From Flavobacterium sp. (GTDB taxonomy: Bacteria > Bacteroidota > Bacteroidia > Flavobacteriales > Flavobacteriaceae): a stretch of 56,034 nucleotides of DNA. Below the pieces are notes generated by a model. It was not told the origin of the DNA, did no database searches, and was given only the letters and a program-made list of their open reading frames with translations. The stretch is from assembly GCF_025352425.1 (NCBI RefSeq), contig NZ_JANXTI010000082.1, positions 1-56,034 on the forward strand, in the 5' to 3' direction. The position numbers were made by a program, and so were the translations under genes. Shown in pieces: positions 35,323 through 43,299 of the stretch; the first letter of the stretch is position 1; every line of letters begins with the position of its first letter.

Positions 35323-35913
35323 ATGAAAAACATACTTTTCCTTTTGTTATTGATGAATGTTGTTACGATTTCAGCTCAAGAAACATCTTCAAAAGAATAC
35401 CAACAAATACTCAATAAAGAATATGGTGATAAAGACGAAAGTCCGCTAACCGAAGAAGATTTTAAGTCATTCAAAGAATTGGATTTTTATCCAATAAGTG
35501 AAAAGTTTATTGTCGAAGCAAAGTTCGTCCGAACTCCGGAAGAGAAAGTTTTTAAGATGAAAACTACTGGTACGCGTACACCCGACTATGTGAAATACGG
35601 TCAATTGATTTTTAATCTTGACGGAAAAGAATTTAAATTATACCTGTATCAGAATATTGACCTGATTAAAAAAGAAGGCTTTGCAGATTATCTTTTTCTA
35701 CCTTTTTCAGACTTGACTTGCGGAAAGGATAGTTACATAGGCGGACGCTATATTGATATGCGGATTCCAAAAGAGAAAACAGTGCTCCTTGATTTTAATA
35801 AAGCCTATAATCCTTACTGCGCTTATAACCACAAATATTCCTGCCCGATTGTGCCGCTAGAAAATGATTTGCCGATTGAAATCCTTGCGGGTGTCAAAAA
35901 GTTCCATGACTGA
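35323..35913 (+). CDS. secreted DUF1684 protein
   Basis: 196 aa with a signal peptide (LFLLLLMNVVTISA). DUF1684 motifs are clear at the C-terminal half: PFSDLTCGKDSYIGGRYIDM and the cysteine-bearing DFNKAYNPYCAYNHKYSCPI. Function unknown, common in Bacteroidota. Its TGA shares one base with the tatD ATG (TGATG), so the two are translationally coupled. Confidence 0.87.
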   Translation: MKNILFLLLLMNVVTISAQETSSKEYQQILNKEYGDKDESPLTEEDFKSFKELDFYPISEKFIVEAKFVRTPEEKVFKMKTTGTRTPDYVKYGQLIFNLDGKEFKLYLYQNIDLIKKEGFADYLFLPFSDLTCGKDSYIGGRYIDMRIPKEKTVLLDFNKAYNPYCAYNHKYSCPIVPLENDLPIEILAGVKKFHD

Positions 35914-36557
35914 TGCAGTATTACAATTTACATACGCACAAATTCACTAACAATCCTTCCATTTTAGAACTGGTCAATCAATACCCCTGTGAGTTTGATG
36001 ACAACATTCCGCGGTATTCTATTGGCATTCACCCGTGGCATATCAGCGAAGAAAGATTGGCAAGTGATTTAAAGGTTATTGAGCAGAAGCTAAAGATGGA
36101 TGAATGTCTCGCGCTAGGTGAATGTGGATTAGACAAGCGCATTAACATCCCAATGGCATTGCAGATTGAAGTTTTTGAAAAGCAGATTGCTTTGGCAGAG
36201 AACTATCAAAAGCCGTTAGTATTGCATCTGGTTGCTGCTTTTGATGAACTAATCAAAATCAAAAAACGGCTTGGGATATCGGTGCCAATTATTATTCATG
36301 GGTTTTCAAAGAATGAGCAGGTAGCCAGACAATTATTGATTAACGGATTTTATCTCTCTTTTGGAAAGTACCTGTTGCGAAACCCGGAACTTAAGGAAGT
36401 GTTTCAGGGGGTTTCGAATGACAGGTTCTTTCTCGAAACGGATACGATTGAGGAAACCTTAGAAGAGGTTTATACGGTGGCTGCGGAATTTAAAGGTATG
36501 ACTATAGAAGAAATGCAAAAGCAGGTTGCCGCCAATTGGAAAAGCGTTTTTAAATAG
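35913..36557 (+). CDS. tatD: TatD-family metal-dependent hydrolase
   Basis: 214 aa, shorter than the usual 250-260. The N-terminal HTHK metal site (NLHTHKF) is present, Glu of LGECGLDKR (about 70), and the final ETDTIEE. Family members act as 3'-5' DNases or D-tyrosyl-tRNA-related deacylases. The shorter loop structure suggests the compact Bacteroidota variant. Coupled to DUF1684, convergent with the ferritin gene by one base. Confidence 0.85.
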   Translation: MQYYNLHTHKFTNNPSILELVNQYPCEFDDNIPRYSIGIHPWHISEERLASDLKVIEQKLKMDECLALGECGLDKRINIPMALQIEVFEKQIALAENYQKPLVLHLVAAFDELIKIKKRLGISVPIIIHGFSKNEQVARQLLINGFYLSFGKYLLRNPELKEVFQGVSNDRFFLETDTIEETLEEVYTVAAEFKGMTIEEMQKQVAANWKSVFK

Positions 36558-36558
36558 C

Positions 36559-37110
36559 TTACGGATTATCCGTAGTAACATCCTGTGCCAATGTCGCATC
36601 ATCGGGCATATTTCCTAAATCCTTATTCAATTCATAAAGCGCAACAGGCGTAGCGTTTTCTCCACCCATAATCTTTATTTTGTCCAATAGTTCCAACGCA
36701 AGGGTTTCCTCTTCAATCTGTTCGTTTACAAACCACTGCATGAAATTAAAGGTAGCCCAGTCTTCTTCTGTATGCGCCATCTTTACTATCCTGTACACGG
36801 GACTGGTGTTGTCAACTTCGTGCTCGAGAACTTTTTCGAAGAGTTGGGGTATTCCTGAGGGGTCTGCTGCAGGAGGTGGAATAGCCATCACTCTGGCTTT
36901 GGCGCCTCTTTTTAAAATATACTCCAGTACTTTCATCATATGATTCCGCTCTTCAGCGGCGTGGCGAAAAAGGAAATTGGCTATGCCACCATACCCTTCG
37001 TTATCTGCCCAGGCGGCGTAGGATAGATAGATTTGCGAGGCATGTGCTTCCTTTGTCAGTTGGTCGTTTAAGGCTTGAGTGAGTGTTTCGGAAAGTCTGT
37101 TTGTTTTCAT
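36559..37110 (-). CDS. ftn: ferritin
   Basis: 183 aa, four-helix bundle plus E helix. The ferroxidase ligands are visible: Glu in TKEAHASQIYLSY, EERNHMMK, and EQIEEETLALELLDKI. Proline-rich loop IPPPAADPSGIP is unusual and slightly longer than in E. coli FtnA. Stores iron and protects from Fenton chemistry. The leader carries palindromes (37131-37155 and 37217-37232). Confidence 0.88.
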   Translation of the reverse strand: MKTNRLSETLTQALNDQLTKEAHASQIYLSYAAWADNEGYGGIANFLFRHAAEERNHMMKVLEYILKRGAKARVMAIPPPAADPSGIPQLFEKVLEHEVDNTSPVYRIVKMAHTEEDWATFNFMQWFVNEQIEEETLALELLDKIKIMGGENATPVALYELNKDLGNMPDDATLAQDVTTDNP

Positions 37111-37130
37111 TTATTGGAAAGGTGTTAATT

Positions 37131-37232
37131 GGATAGTATAAATTTAGAACTATCCGAAGCAAAAGCGTTTTACAATTTTGCCAACAAATTACAGGATACC
37201 CATACAAAATTTTAATGTCTGTTAATACAGAC
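37131..37232. promoter_or_regulatory. two palindromes in the ferritin upstream gap
   Basis: GGATAGT (37131-37137) pairs with ACTATCC (37149-37155), 11-nt loop. GTCTGTTAATACAGAC (37217-37232) is a 16-nt palindrome with a 4-nt loop. They lie 21-122 bp upstream of the ferritin ATG on the minus strand. The whole gap (37111-37418, 308 bp) has no ORF I believe. A Fur or PerR-like operator is possible; neither matches a consensus I can vouch for. Confidence 0.4.
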
Positions 37233-37418
37233 CATATTAGCGTTGTTATAACCTTACAATTTTGTAGTCCCATTCGACACGCCTTTGCGAATTGTAGGAT
37301 TGGGGAGTGTCTTGACAATGCTGTCTTTTTTGGTATAATAATAGTTTACTGAGACGGCTGAAAATGTTGTTGCTAATTATTATGTTTTAATACTTCCTAC
37401 AAAATGCACTATTGAATA

Positions 37419-38117
37419 TTAATAATGAGGACTCCGGACCATGAAGCCCAATGCAATCAAATCAATTAGGATATGGCAAGCAATAAGGGCATAAATATTC
37501 CTGTATTTCCAATAATGAATGGAGAACACAAGCCCAATGACAAAAGGACCTATCATATTGGTGAGGGTTCCAAAACCGTAATGTATGGCGCCAAACAACG
37601 CCGAGCTTATTAACATTCCTGCGACGGGGCTTTTGAAAAGTGCTTCCAAGCGGGGCTGCATGTAGCCTCTAAACACATATTCCTCTACAATGCCTGCCGT
37701 TATGGCAACTAGGGGAAGCATGGAGGAATGGTTTACCAATATCGATTTTATATTTGATAGTACCGGACTGACCCGATTAAGCCCGCTTACCGAAATAAGT
37801 AACTGTATAGGTATCATCACCAGCAATACGGCTAAATAAAGCAACACTACATGCCCTAAAAAGATGTGGATTTTGAAATTATGGTTTTTCCATAGCAGTA
37901 AACCCTGTTTTTCTATTTTGAGGGCATAACCAATGAGTAGGAGTAGCAACATCCATTGCTCTATACGCGACCCCAATAAAATCCAAACGTTTGCTTTTTT
38001 CACCCCTAAGTATTCCATCAAGAGCGAATTAAAGAATGTGCAGGTAAGGAGGTATATAAGGCAAAAGACTATTCCGCAAAGCATTAAGCGGTTTGTATTC
38101 CTATTGGTTCGAATCAT
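37419..38117 (-). CDS. CPBP-family intramembrane protease
   Basis: 232 aa, seven to eight predicted helices. Catalytic core: VEEYVFRGYMQP (EExxxR), FGAIHYGFG (FxxxH) and the final histidine in HILIDLIALG. The family is the same as the protein at 3315-4265 but the two are diverged and differ in length. Substrate unknown. Followed at 38169 by the reductase gene on the same strand, 51 bp upstream; possible operon. Confidence 0.8.
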   Translation of the reverse strand: MIRTNRNTNRLMLCGIVFCLIYLLTCTFFNSLLMEYLGVKKANVWILLGSRIEQWMLLLLLIGYALKIEKQGLLLWKNHNFKIHIFLGHVVLLYLAVLLVMIPIQLLISVSGLNRVSPVLSNIKSILVNHSSMLPLVAITAGIVEEYVFRGYMQPRLEALFKSPVAGMLISSALFGAIHYGFGTLTNMIGPFVIGLVFSIHYWKYRNIYALIACHILIDLIALGFMVRSPHY

Positions 38118-38168
38118 TAAGTTGGTGGTGGTTATAGGGATACATGTCTAAATCAATGTCGGTGAAGT

Positions 38169-38738
38169 TTAATCTTTTTTGGGTTTGTAACTGAGAACAG
38201 TTTTCCCACCAGGATAGAGTTTTGAATGTATGGGTGTAAATTTCCGCATGCTGTCAACAGATTTAAAAATAGTCATACCATTACTAATAGCTGTTGGATT
38301 TACAATAAAATGATATTCGTCAATCAGTCCTTCATTTATCAGAGAGGAAACAAAATCTGCACCGCCAAAGACAATAATGTCTTTCCCGTTTTGCTTTTTT
38401 AGGTTGGCTACCTCTTCTGCAAGATTTCCTTTTGCTAAAGTGGTGTTGTTCCATGTTGATTTGTCAAGTGTTTTAGTAAATACAATTTTTGGCATAGTAA
38501 CTATTTGTCTTGCAAATGGGGTGTCCGGATTCTTAACATATGCATCCTCCCAAAACTTTATAAAGCCATCCGCCGCCAATTTCCTTCCAAGCAACATCGT
38601 ATCTGAAGAATCAATAAGAGAATTGAGGAAAGCCAAAAACTCCGGGTCAGGATTCCAGGTCATCCAGTCGTTTTCACCATTGGGTCCGGCAACATATCCG
38701 TTGATGGTCATTTGCATTTGTAATTTCACTTTTCTCAT
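38169..38738 (-). CDS. dihydrofolate reductase / RibD C-terminal family protein
   Basis: 189 aa from the ATG at 38738. The RibD_C/DHFR-like core is clear: MRKVKLQMQMTINGYVAGP, LLGRKLAADGF, IIVFGGADFVSSLINEGLIDEY, and a terminal PGGKTVLSY. The genuine DHFR catalytic residues are not all present, so an NADPH-dependent reductase of unknown substrate is the safer call. The extension to 38798 is rejected (no support). Confidence 0.82.
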   Translation of the reverse strand: MRKVKLQMQMTINGYVAGPNGENDWMTWNPDPEFLAFLNSLIDSSDTMLLGRKLAADGFIKFWEDAYVKNPDTPFARQIVTMPKIVFTKTLDKSTWNNTTLAKGNLAEEVANLKKQNGKDIIVFGGADFVSSLINEGLIDEYHFIVNPTAISNGMTIFKSVDSMRKFTPIHSKLYPGGKTVLSYKPKKD

Positions 38739-38856
38739 TTTGCTTTGCTTTCTTATTGGTGGCAGCCTCTGGTTTATGCTAACCATCAGTGCGTCCAATA
38801 TATCTTACAGTAAAAATAGAGAAATAGTTTAACATAAAACATCGCGATGAATTGTT

Positions 38857-38864
38857 TATTTTTG
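38857..38864 (+). promoter_or_regulatory. -7 box (TATTTTTG) of tcdA
   Basis: Perfect TANNTTTG. It lies 12 bp before the first usable ATG (38876), which excludes the TTG at 38852. Confidence 0.5.
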
Positions 38865-38875
38865 CCACTTCTATA

Positions 38876-39610
38876 ATGATATTTCAAATGGTTAAATGGC
38901 AGGAAAGGACAGAGCTCCTATTTAAAACAGAAGGTTTAAACAATTTAAAGAATTCCAACGTATTGGTTGTCGGACTTGGAGGCGTAGGTTCGTTTGCAGC
39001 TGAATTTTTGGCTCGTGCCGGAGTAGGGAACCTGACCATTGTGGATGGTGATGTTGTAGATATTACGAACATCAACCGGCAACTACCGGCGTTGCATTCT
39101 ACCGTTGGTATGCCAAAAGTCCATATTGTTGGCAATAGGCTGATGGATATCAATCCGGAACTGAATCTGACTAGAGTAGAGGAATTCCTTTCTCCGGAAC
39201 GCTCTTTGGAAATTGTCACTCCCGATTTTGATTATGTGTTGGACTGCATCGATAGTGTTACACCAAAGCTCAACCTTATTGCGGCCTGCAAAAGAAAACG
39301 GGTAAAAGTGATTTCGAGTATGGGAGCTGGAGGAAAGATGGATGCTTCGAAGGTGAAGGTTGCCAATATAAAGAATACCGCGCATTGCCATTTGGCGAAG
39401 ACCATCAGAAAACGTTTAAAAAAAGTCCATATAGACAAACTTAAAGTAGTCTACTCTTCTGAAATACAGGATGCCAGTAGTTTAAAAATGACAGATGGCA
39501 CTAATTACAAAAGATCTTTTTATGGAACCAACAGTTATATGCCGTGTCTTTTTGGATTGTATGCTGCGGAGACGGTGATTCGGTATTTGTTAAAGAAAAC
39601 CGAAGGGTAA
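38876..39610 (+). CDS. tcdA: tRNA threonylcarbamoyladenosine dehydratase (CsdL/TcdA)
   Basis: 244 aa from 38876 (a second ATG at 38888 gives 240). E1-like ThiF fold with the ATP-binding VVGLGGVGSFAAEFLARAG, the Arg finger motif NINRQLPA and the crossover GAGGKMDASKV. It closes the cyclic t6A (ct6A) ring on tRNA. Its -7 box is close, so the leader is very short or absent. Confidence 0.9.
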   Translation: MIFQMVKWQERTELLFKTEGLNNLKNSNVLVVGLGGVGSFAAEFLARAGVGNLTIVDGDVVDITNINRQLPALHSTVGMPKVHIVGNRLMDINPELNLTRVEEFLSPERSLEIVTPDFDYVLDCIDSVTPKLNLIAACKRKRVKVISSMGAGGKMDASKVKVANIKNTAHCHLAKTIRKRLKKVHIDKLKVVYSSEIQDASSLKMTDGTNYKRSFYGTNSYMPCLFGLYAAETVIRYLLKKTEG

Positions 39611-39642
39611 GGGAATAGAGATAAATAAAAAGAGTTATTCGT

Positions 39643-39686
39643 AATTCGTAATTTTTAATTCGTAATTTTTAATTCGTAATTTTTTA
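39643..39686 (+). repeat. three tandem 14-bp AATTCGTAATTTTT units in a leader
   Basis: Units at 39643, 39657 and 39671 (three copies, the last with one extra T), ending directly at the ATG of the HAD gene (39687). The AATTCGTAATT core is the same as in the palindrome at 13038-13125. Confidence 0.8.
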
Positions 39687-40349
39687 ATGATACAAACCGT
39701 AATCTTCGATATGGATGGGGTAATTGTTGACACGGAACCTGTGCATCACTTTGCCTACAATGAGCATTTCAGGCAACTAAATATTGATGTTAGTCCGGAA
39801 TTGTATGCATCGTTTACGGGCAATTCGACTAAGAATATATTCGAACGGCTGAAACTTCAGTTTAATCTGGCTGAAGAAGTTAACACCCTGATCGAAACAA
39901 AGCGCAACTTGTTTAACGATGCTTTTGACAGTAAAGAAGATTTGTATTTACTGGAGGGTGTAGAAGATTTGATTACCGATTTGCACAGCAACGGAATGCA
40001 GTTGGTTTTAGCTTCATCATCGGCAACGGTTACAATCAATAGGATTTTCAATCGTTTTGCATTGCACAAATATTTCAGTCATATTGTTTCGGGAGAAGAC
40101 TTTCCAAAGTCGAAGCCGCATCCCGCTATCTTCATTAGGGCGGCAGCATTGGCGCAAACTCCGGTTGAAAACTGCATTGTTATTGAGGACAGTACGAATG
40201 GAATTAAAGCTGCAAAAGCGGCAGGCATTTATTGCATAGGGTACGATAGTTTTCATTCTAAAATGCAGGACTATTCGCTTGCCGATAGGGTCATTAGTAA
40301 CTTTAGGGAGTTGAATTATAAGGAAATTGTAAACATTAAAAGCCAGTAG
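39687..40349 (+). CDS. HAD-superfamily phosphatase / beta-phosphoglucomutase-like
   Basis: 220 aa. HAD motif I FDMDGVIVDTEP, motif II in LVLASSSATV, and motif III/IV in SKPHPAIF ... VIEDSTNGIKAAKAAG. The small helical cap places it in subfamily IA with beta-phosphoglucomutase-like enzymes; substrate unassigned. It has the tandem repeat as its leader and a hairpin terminator overlapping its stop. Confidence 0.88.
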   Translation: MIQTVIFDMDGVIVDTEPVHHFAYNEHFRQLNIDVSPELYASFTGNSTKNIFERLKLQFNLAEEVNTLIETKRNLFNDAFDSKEDLYLLEGVEDLITDLHSNGMQLVLASSSATVTINRIFNRFALHKYFSHIVSGEDFPKSKPHPAIFIRAAALAQTPVENCIVIEDSTNGIKAAKAAGIYCIGYDSFHSKMQDYSLADRVISNFRELNYKEIVNIKSQ

Positions 40350-40364
40350 GAACTGGCTTTTAAT
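40335..40364. terminator. bidirectional terminator after the HAD gene
   Basis: ATTAAAAGCCAGT / ACTGGCTTTTAAT perfect 13-bp stem with a 4-nt loop. The HAD stop codon is inside the stem. Also serves the lipoprotein gene on the minus strand. Confidence 0.85.
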
Positions 40365-40381
40365 TTGTTTAGTGTTTATGT

Positions 40382-40624
40382 TTATTTCTTGATGTTCACA
40401 TCAACATCTTTACTGTTCATTTCGACCCCGTTTTTGTCTATTTTTACGGATGTCCCTTCTTTAGGCGCTTCATGTTTTACGACTATTGTGTCATTGTTAG
40501 GTGCAGGTGCCTCGGTAGTGGTAGTTTCAGTAGTTGTAGTTTCTGTTTGTTGTTCTTCTTTTTTTCCACAGGATGATACTATTAATACTGTTACCAGTCC
40601 AAGGCATAAAACGATTTTTTTCAT
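40382..40624 (-). CDS. small Thr/Glu-rich lipoprotein
   Basis: 80 aa. Lipobox LIVSSC after an 18-residue hydrophobic stretch, then a KKEEQQTETTTTETTTTEAPAP linker and a C-terminal half SVKIDKNGVEMNSKDVDV resembling a short beta repeat. Probably anchored in the outer membrane. A near-consensus promoter (TTG-N20-TAACTTTA) stands upstream. Function unknown. Confidence 0.8.
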   Translation of the reverse strand: MKKIVLCLGLVTVLIVSSCGKKEEQQTETTTTETTTTEAPAPNNDTIVVKHEAPKEGTSVKIDKNGVEMNSKDVDVNIKK

Positions 40625-40701
40625 AGTAATATAATTTTGAATGAATGGTAAAGTTACTTAAAAAACAATAATCAGGCAATATTTTTTTTGATTTTTGAAG
40701 A

Positions 40702-41988
40702 TTACCCAACTGCAGCTTTATACACTATCAGGCAGCGTTGCCTTGCTTCGTTGTGATCTACAATAGGCTTTGGATAGACATCAGTTCCAAACTCAGGTAT
40801 CCATTTTTTGATGTAGACTAAGTTTTTGTCAAACTTCTTAACTTGTTCCGCCGGGTTGAATATCCTAAAATAAGGAGCCGCGTCAACACCACTTCCTGCT
40901 GCCCATTGCCAGTTTCCAACGTTGCTTGCCTGTTCGTAATCCAATAGTTTTGTTGCAAAGTAGGTTTCTCCCCAACGCCAATCAATTAATAAATGTTTGC
41001 ACAAAAAACTCGCTACTATCATCCGTACCCTATTGTGCATGTGCCCCGTGGCGTTCAGTTCGCGCATTCCTGCATCTACAAACGGATAACCTGTTTTCCC
41101 GTCGCACCATTTTTGGAACAAATCTTCATTATTATGCCATTTGATGTTGTCGTATTTTGGTCGGAAACTAGAATTGACAGTGTGCGGAAAATGCCAAAGG
41201 ATTTGCATAAAGAACTCTCGCCAGATTAATTCTTTCAAGAAAGTCTCGTTTTTGCTTTCCAATGCTTTAGCCACCATTTGACGAATAGAAACAACTCCAA
41301 ATCGTAAATAAATTCCAAGATAAGAAGTTTTATCCATTGCAGGAAAATTGCGAGTAACTTCGTAGTTATCGATTAAGGCATCTGAAATATCATATGGCGT
41401 TACTTGTATAGAAGAAGGTTCGAAACCAATAGTTTTTAAACTCAAAAACGGATAGGAGTGAAGTGTTATTTTATTTAGTAAATCTTCTGATTTGTAATGA
41501 ATTAATTTAGTTTTCTTAAAGTTATCTTTCCATTTATTGTAGTAGGGAGTATAGACCACATAGGGAGTTCCGTCATCTTTAACAACGTCACTTTTTTCGA
41601 AAATAACCTGGTCCTTACTGGTTTTAAATTCGATGTTGTTATCCTTTAATAAATGATATAATTCCAAATCACGTTTGCGTGCGTAAGGTTCATAATCGTG
41701 ATTGGTAAATACGGTCGTAATTTGGTTTTCGTTAATCAACTTGCCGAAAACCTCAAAAGGATTTCCGTGAAATACAGCTAATGATTTTCCGACAGCGTGA
41801 AGTTGGATTTGTATATTCTCTAACTGTTTATAAATAAATGTTACTCGGGCATCGTCTTTAGGTAATTGCGAAAGAATAGTTTCATCAAAAATAAATATGG
41901 GCAACACGTTTTCATCACTATTTAAAGCGTGAAAAAACCCAACATTATCATCTAACCGCAAGTCGCGTCGAAACCAGAATATATTCAT
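40702..41988 (-). CDS. phr: deoxyribodipyrimidine photolyase / cryptochrome
   Basis: 428 aa. The N-terminal Rossmann domain starts NIFWFRRDLRLDDNVGFFHAL; the FAD-binding C-terminal has TSYLGIYLRFGVVSIRQM, WRWGETYFATKLLDYEQASNVGNWQW and the RIFNPAEQVKKFDKNLVYIKKWIPE motif. The conserved Trp/Asn near NVGNWQW supports class I CPD photolyase; cryptochrome function is not excluded. Third gene of the SRPBCC-SDR-photolyase operon, 5 bp after the SDR stop. Confidence 0.92.
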   Translation of the reverse strand: MNIFWFRRDLRLDDNVGFFHALNSDENVLPIFIFDETILSQLPKDDARVTFIYKQLENIQIQLHAVGKSLAVFHGNPFEVFGKLINENQITTVFTNHDYEPYARKRDLELYHLLKDNNIEFKTSKDQVIFEKSDVVKDDGTPYVVYTPYYNKWKDNFKKTKLIHYKSEDLLNKITLHSYPFLSLKTIGFEPSSIQVTPYDISDALIDNYEVTRNFPAMDKTSYLGIYLRFGVVSIRQMVAKALESKNETFLKELIWREFFMQILWHFPHTVNSSFRPKYDNIKWHNNEDLFQKWCDGKTGYPFVDAGMRELNATGHMHNRVRMIVASFLCKHLLIDWRWGETYFATKLLDYEQASNVGNWQWAAGSGVDAAPYFRIFNPAEQVKKFDKNLVYIKKWIPEFGTDVYPKPIVDHNEARQRCLIVYKAAVG

Positions 41989-41993
41989 AGAAA

Positions 41994-42692
41994 TTATGTG
42001 TTTATCAATAAGGCAGACATGCCGCCATCTACATGAAAGATTTGTCCTGATATCCAGGAACTTTTTTTATCCAATAGAAAGCTTGCCATTTGGGCTATAT
42101 CTTCTGTTGTTCCTACTCTTTTTAAAGGATGACGTTGTGCTGACTTTTCTTTTTTCTCCTCATTACTTAAAAATTTGTCTGCCAATGGTGTATCTGTTAA
42201 TGATGGAGCAATTATATTAACCCTGATTTTTGGCGCATACTCAGCAGCTAATGCTTTGGCAAAACCTTCAATGGCACCTTTGGCTGCAGCAACGCTGGTA
42301 TGAAAAGGCATTCCCATTTTAACTGCAACCGAGCTAAACAAAACTATACTTGACTGTTCTGAAGCAGTAAGTTGAGGTAAAACTCCCTGAATAACTTTTA
42401 CCATTGAAAAGAAATTAAGATGCATATCACTTTCAAATGTTTCTATTTTTAGTCCTCTAAACGGACGGAGGTTAATACTTCCCGGGCAATAAACCAATCC
42501 ATCAAGAATATCAGGTAACTTCGATGCATCTAAAGTATCAGTAGTGGCATCAAAAGGGATGTGTGTTACCTGTAAACCGAATAGATTTTCGCTGGTTCTG
42601 CATGCTACAAAAACGGTATATTCTTGCTGCAATTCTTTTGCCAATTCATAGCCAATGCCATAAGAACCTCCTATTAACAAAATATTTTTCAT
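41994..42692 (-). CDS. SDR-family oxidoreductase
   Basis: 232 aa from the ATG at 42692. Rossmann start NILLIGGSYGIGYELAKEL and a classical SDR active site with catalytic Ser in SSIVLFSSVAVK and the proton relay in the FHTSVAAAKGAIEGFAKALA region, where the usual Tyr of YxxxK appears replaced (HTSVAAAK). Substrate unknown. It starts one base after the SRPBCC stop, and photolyase follows at 5 bp, so it is part of the light-response set. Confidence 0.82.
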   Translation of the reverse strand: MKNILLIGGSYGIGYELAKELQQEYTVFVACRTSENLFGLQVTHIPFDATTDTLDASKLPDILDGLVYCPGSINLRPFRGLKIETFESDMHLNFFSMVKVIQGVLPQLTASEQSSIVLFSSVAVKMGMPFHTSVAAAKGAIEGFAKALAAEYAPKIRVNIIAPSLTDTPLADKFLSNEEKKEKSAQRHPLKRVGTTEDIAQMASFLLDKKSSWISGQIFHVDGGMSALLINT

Positions 42693-42693
42693 A

Positions 42694-43164
42694 TTATACT
42701 TCTTTAAACTCGCCAAAAAGTTCGATTAGTTTATCTTTACGATAATTAAAGATTTCACTGAGCGTAGGTTTTACTAAAAAGGGATGAACGATTCTACCCA
42801 AAAAACCCATCGGAATTTTGTAATCAACAATATCCTCTATTTCAACGCCTCCGGGAATTTCTTTTATAAAATGTTTGTGATGCCAGAAAGCATAAGGTCC
42901 AAATCGCTGTTCATCAACAAAAAATTCTTTATTTACAACATGAGTAATTTCTGTAACCCATTTCATTGAGATTCCAAAGAAAGGTTTAACGATATATTGA
43001 ATAATCTGCCCCGCAAACATATCTTTTTCATCTCCGGAAACGGTTTTAAAGTGCATATATTCAGGGGTAATTGTTTTTAGGTTTTTTGGGTTTGCCAAAA
43101 ATATCCAAGCCTGGTCTAAGGAAATCGGTAGATTTTGTTTGGTGTGTAATGTGTAAATTTTCAT
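42694..43164 (-). CDS. SRPBCC (START-like) ligand-binding protein
   Basis: 156 aa. The N-terminal LPISLDQAWIFLANPKNLKTITPEYM is the SRPBCC/polyketide-cyclase-like start; the family is often called a cell-division-inhibitor-like protein next to photolyases. Probably binds a hydrophobic ligand. First gene of the operon; a -7 box TACTTTTG is on the minus strand at 43185-43178. Confidence 0.82.
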   Translation of the reverse strand: MKIYTLHTKQNLPISLDQAWIFLANPKNLKTITPEYMHFKTVSGDEKDMFAGQIIQYIVKPFFGISMKWVTEITHVVNKEFFVDEQRFGPYAFWHHKHFIKEIPGGVEIEDIVDYKIPMGFLGRIVHPFLVKPTLSEIFNYRKDKLIELFGEFKEV

Positions 43165-43177
43165 CTCTTATTTTATA

Positions 43178-43185
43178 CAAAAGTA
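43178..43185 (-). promoter_or_regulatory. -7 box of the photolyase operon (TACTTTTG)
   Basis: Perfect TANNTTTG with no TTG 17-23 nt upstream, as expected for an activator-dependent promoter. Confidence 0.5.
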
Positions 43186-43188
43186 ATA

Positions 43189-43228
43189 ATATTTGTTTAT
43201 TTATTTTTATAAAACGTTAAACAAATAT
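43189..43228. promoter_or_regulatory. 11-bp inverted repeat between divergent promoters
   Basis: ATATTTGTTTA (43189-43199) and TAAACAAATAT (43218-43228), 18-nt spacer with ACGTT in it. It lies immediately upstream of the SRPBCC -7 box and before the DUF2911 gene on the other side. Candidate operator for a light-dependent MerR/LitR-type regulator; the regulator is not in the window. Confidence 0.5.
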
Positions 43229-43230
43229 AT

Positions 43231-43275
43231 TTAAGTTATTCTTAACATACACTAATTCTAGTATTTATAAATTTG
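43231..43275 (+). promoter_or_regulatory. TTAA half-site pair and -7 box of the DUF2911 gene
   Basis: TTAAGTT (43231-43237) and TTAACAT (43242-43248) at 11-bp spacing, then TAAATTTG (43268-43275). The distance from the second half-site to the -7 box is 26 bp, 11 more than in the phosphate promoter. Confidence 0.4.
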
Positions 43276-43299
43276 ATAAACTTTCTAAACAATTAACTC

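Noticed and set aside
37001..37318. 105-codon minus-strand frame reading into the ferritin gene
   Set aside because: It overlaps the ferritin start in another frame, has no domain and contains the leader palindromes.
40365..40634. 89-codon plus-strand frame opposite the Thr-rich lipoprotein
   Set aside because: The minus strand gives a perfect lipobox protein; the plus frame is a low-complexity Val/Ser shadow.
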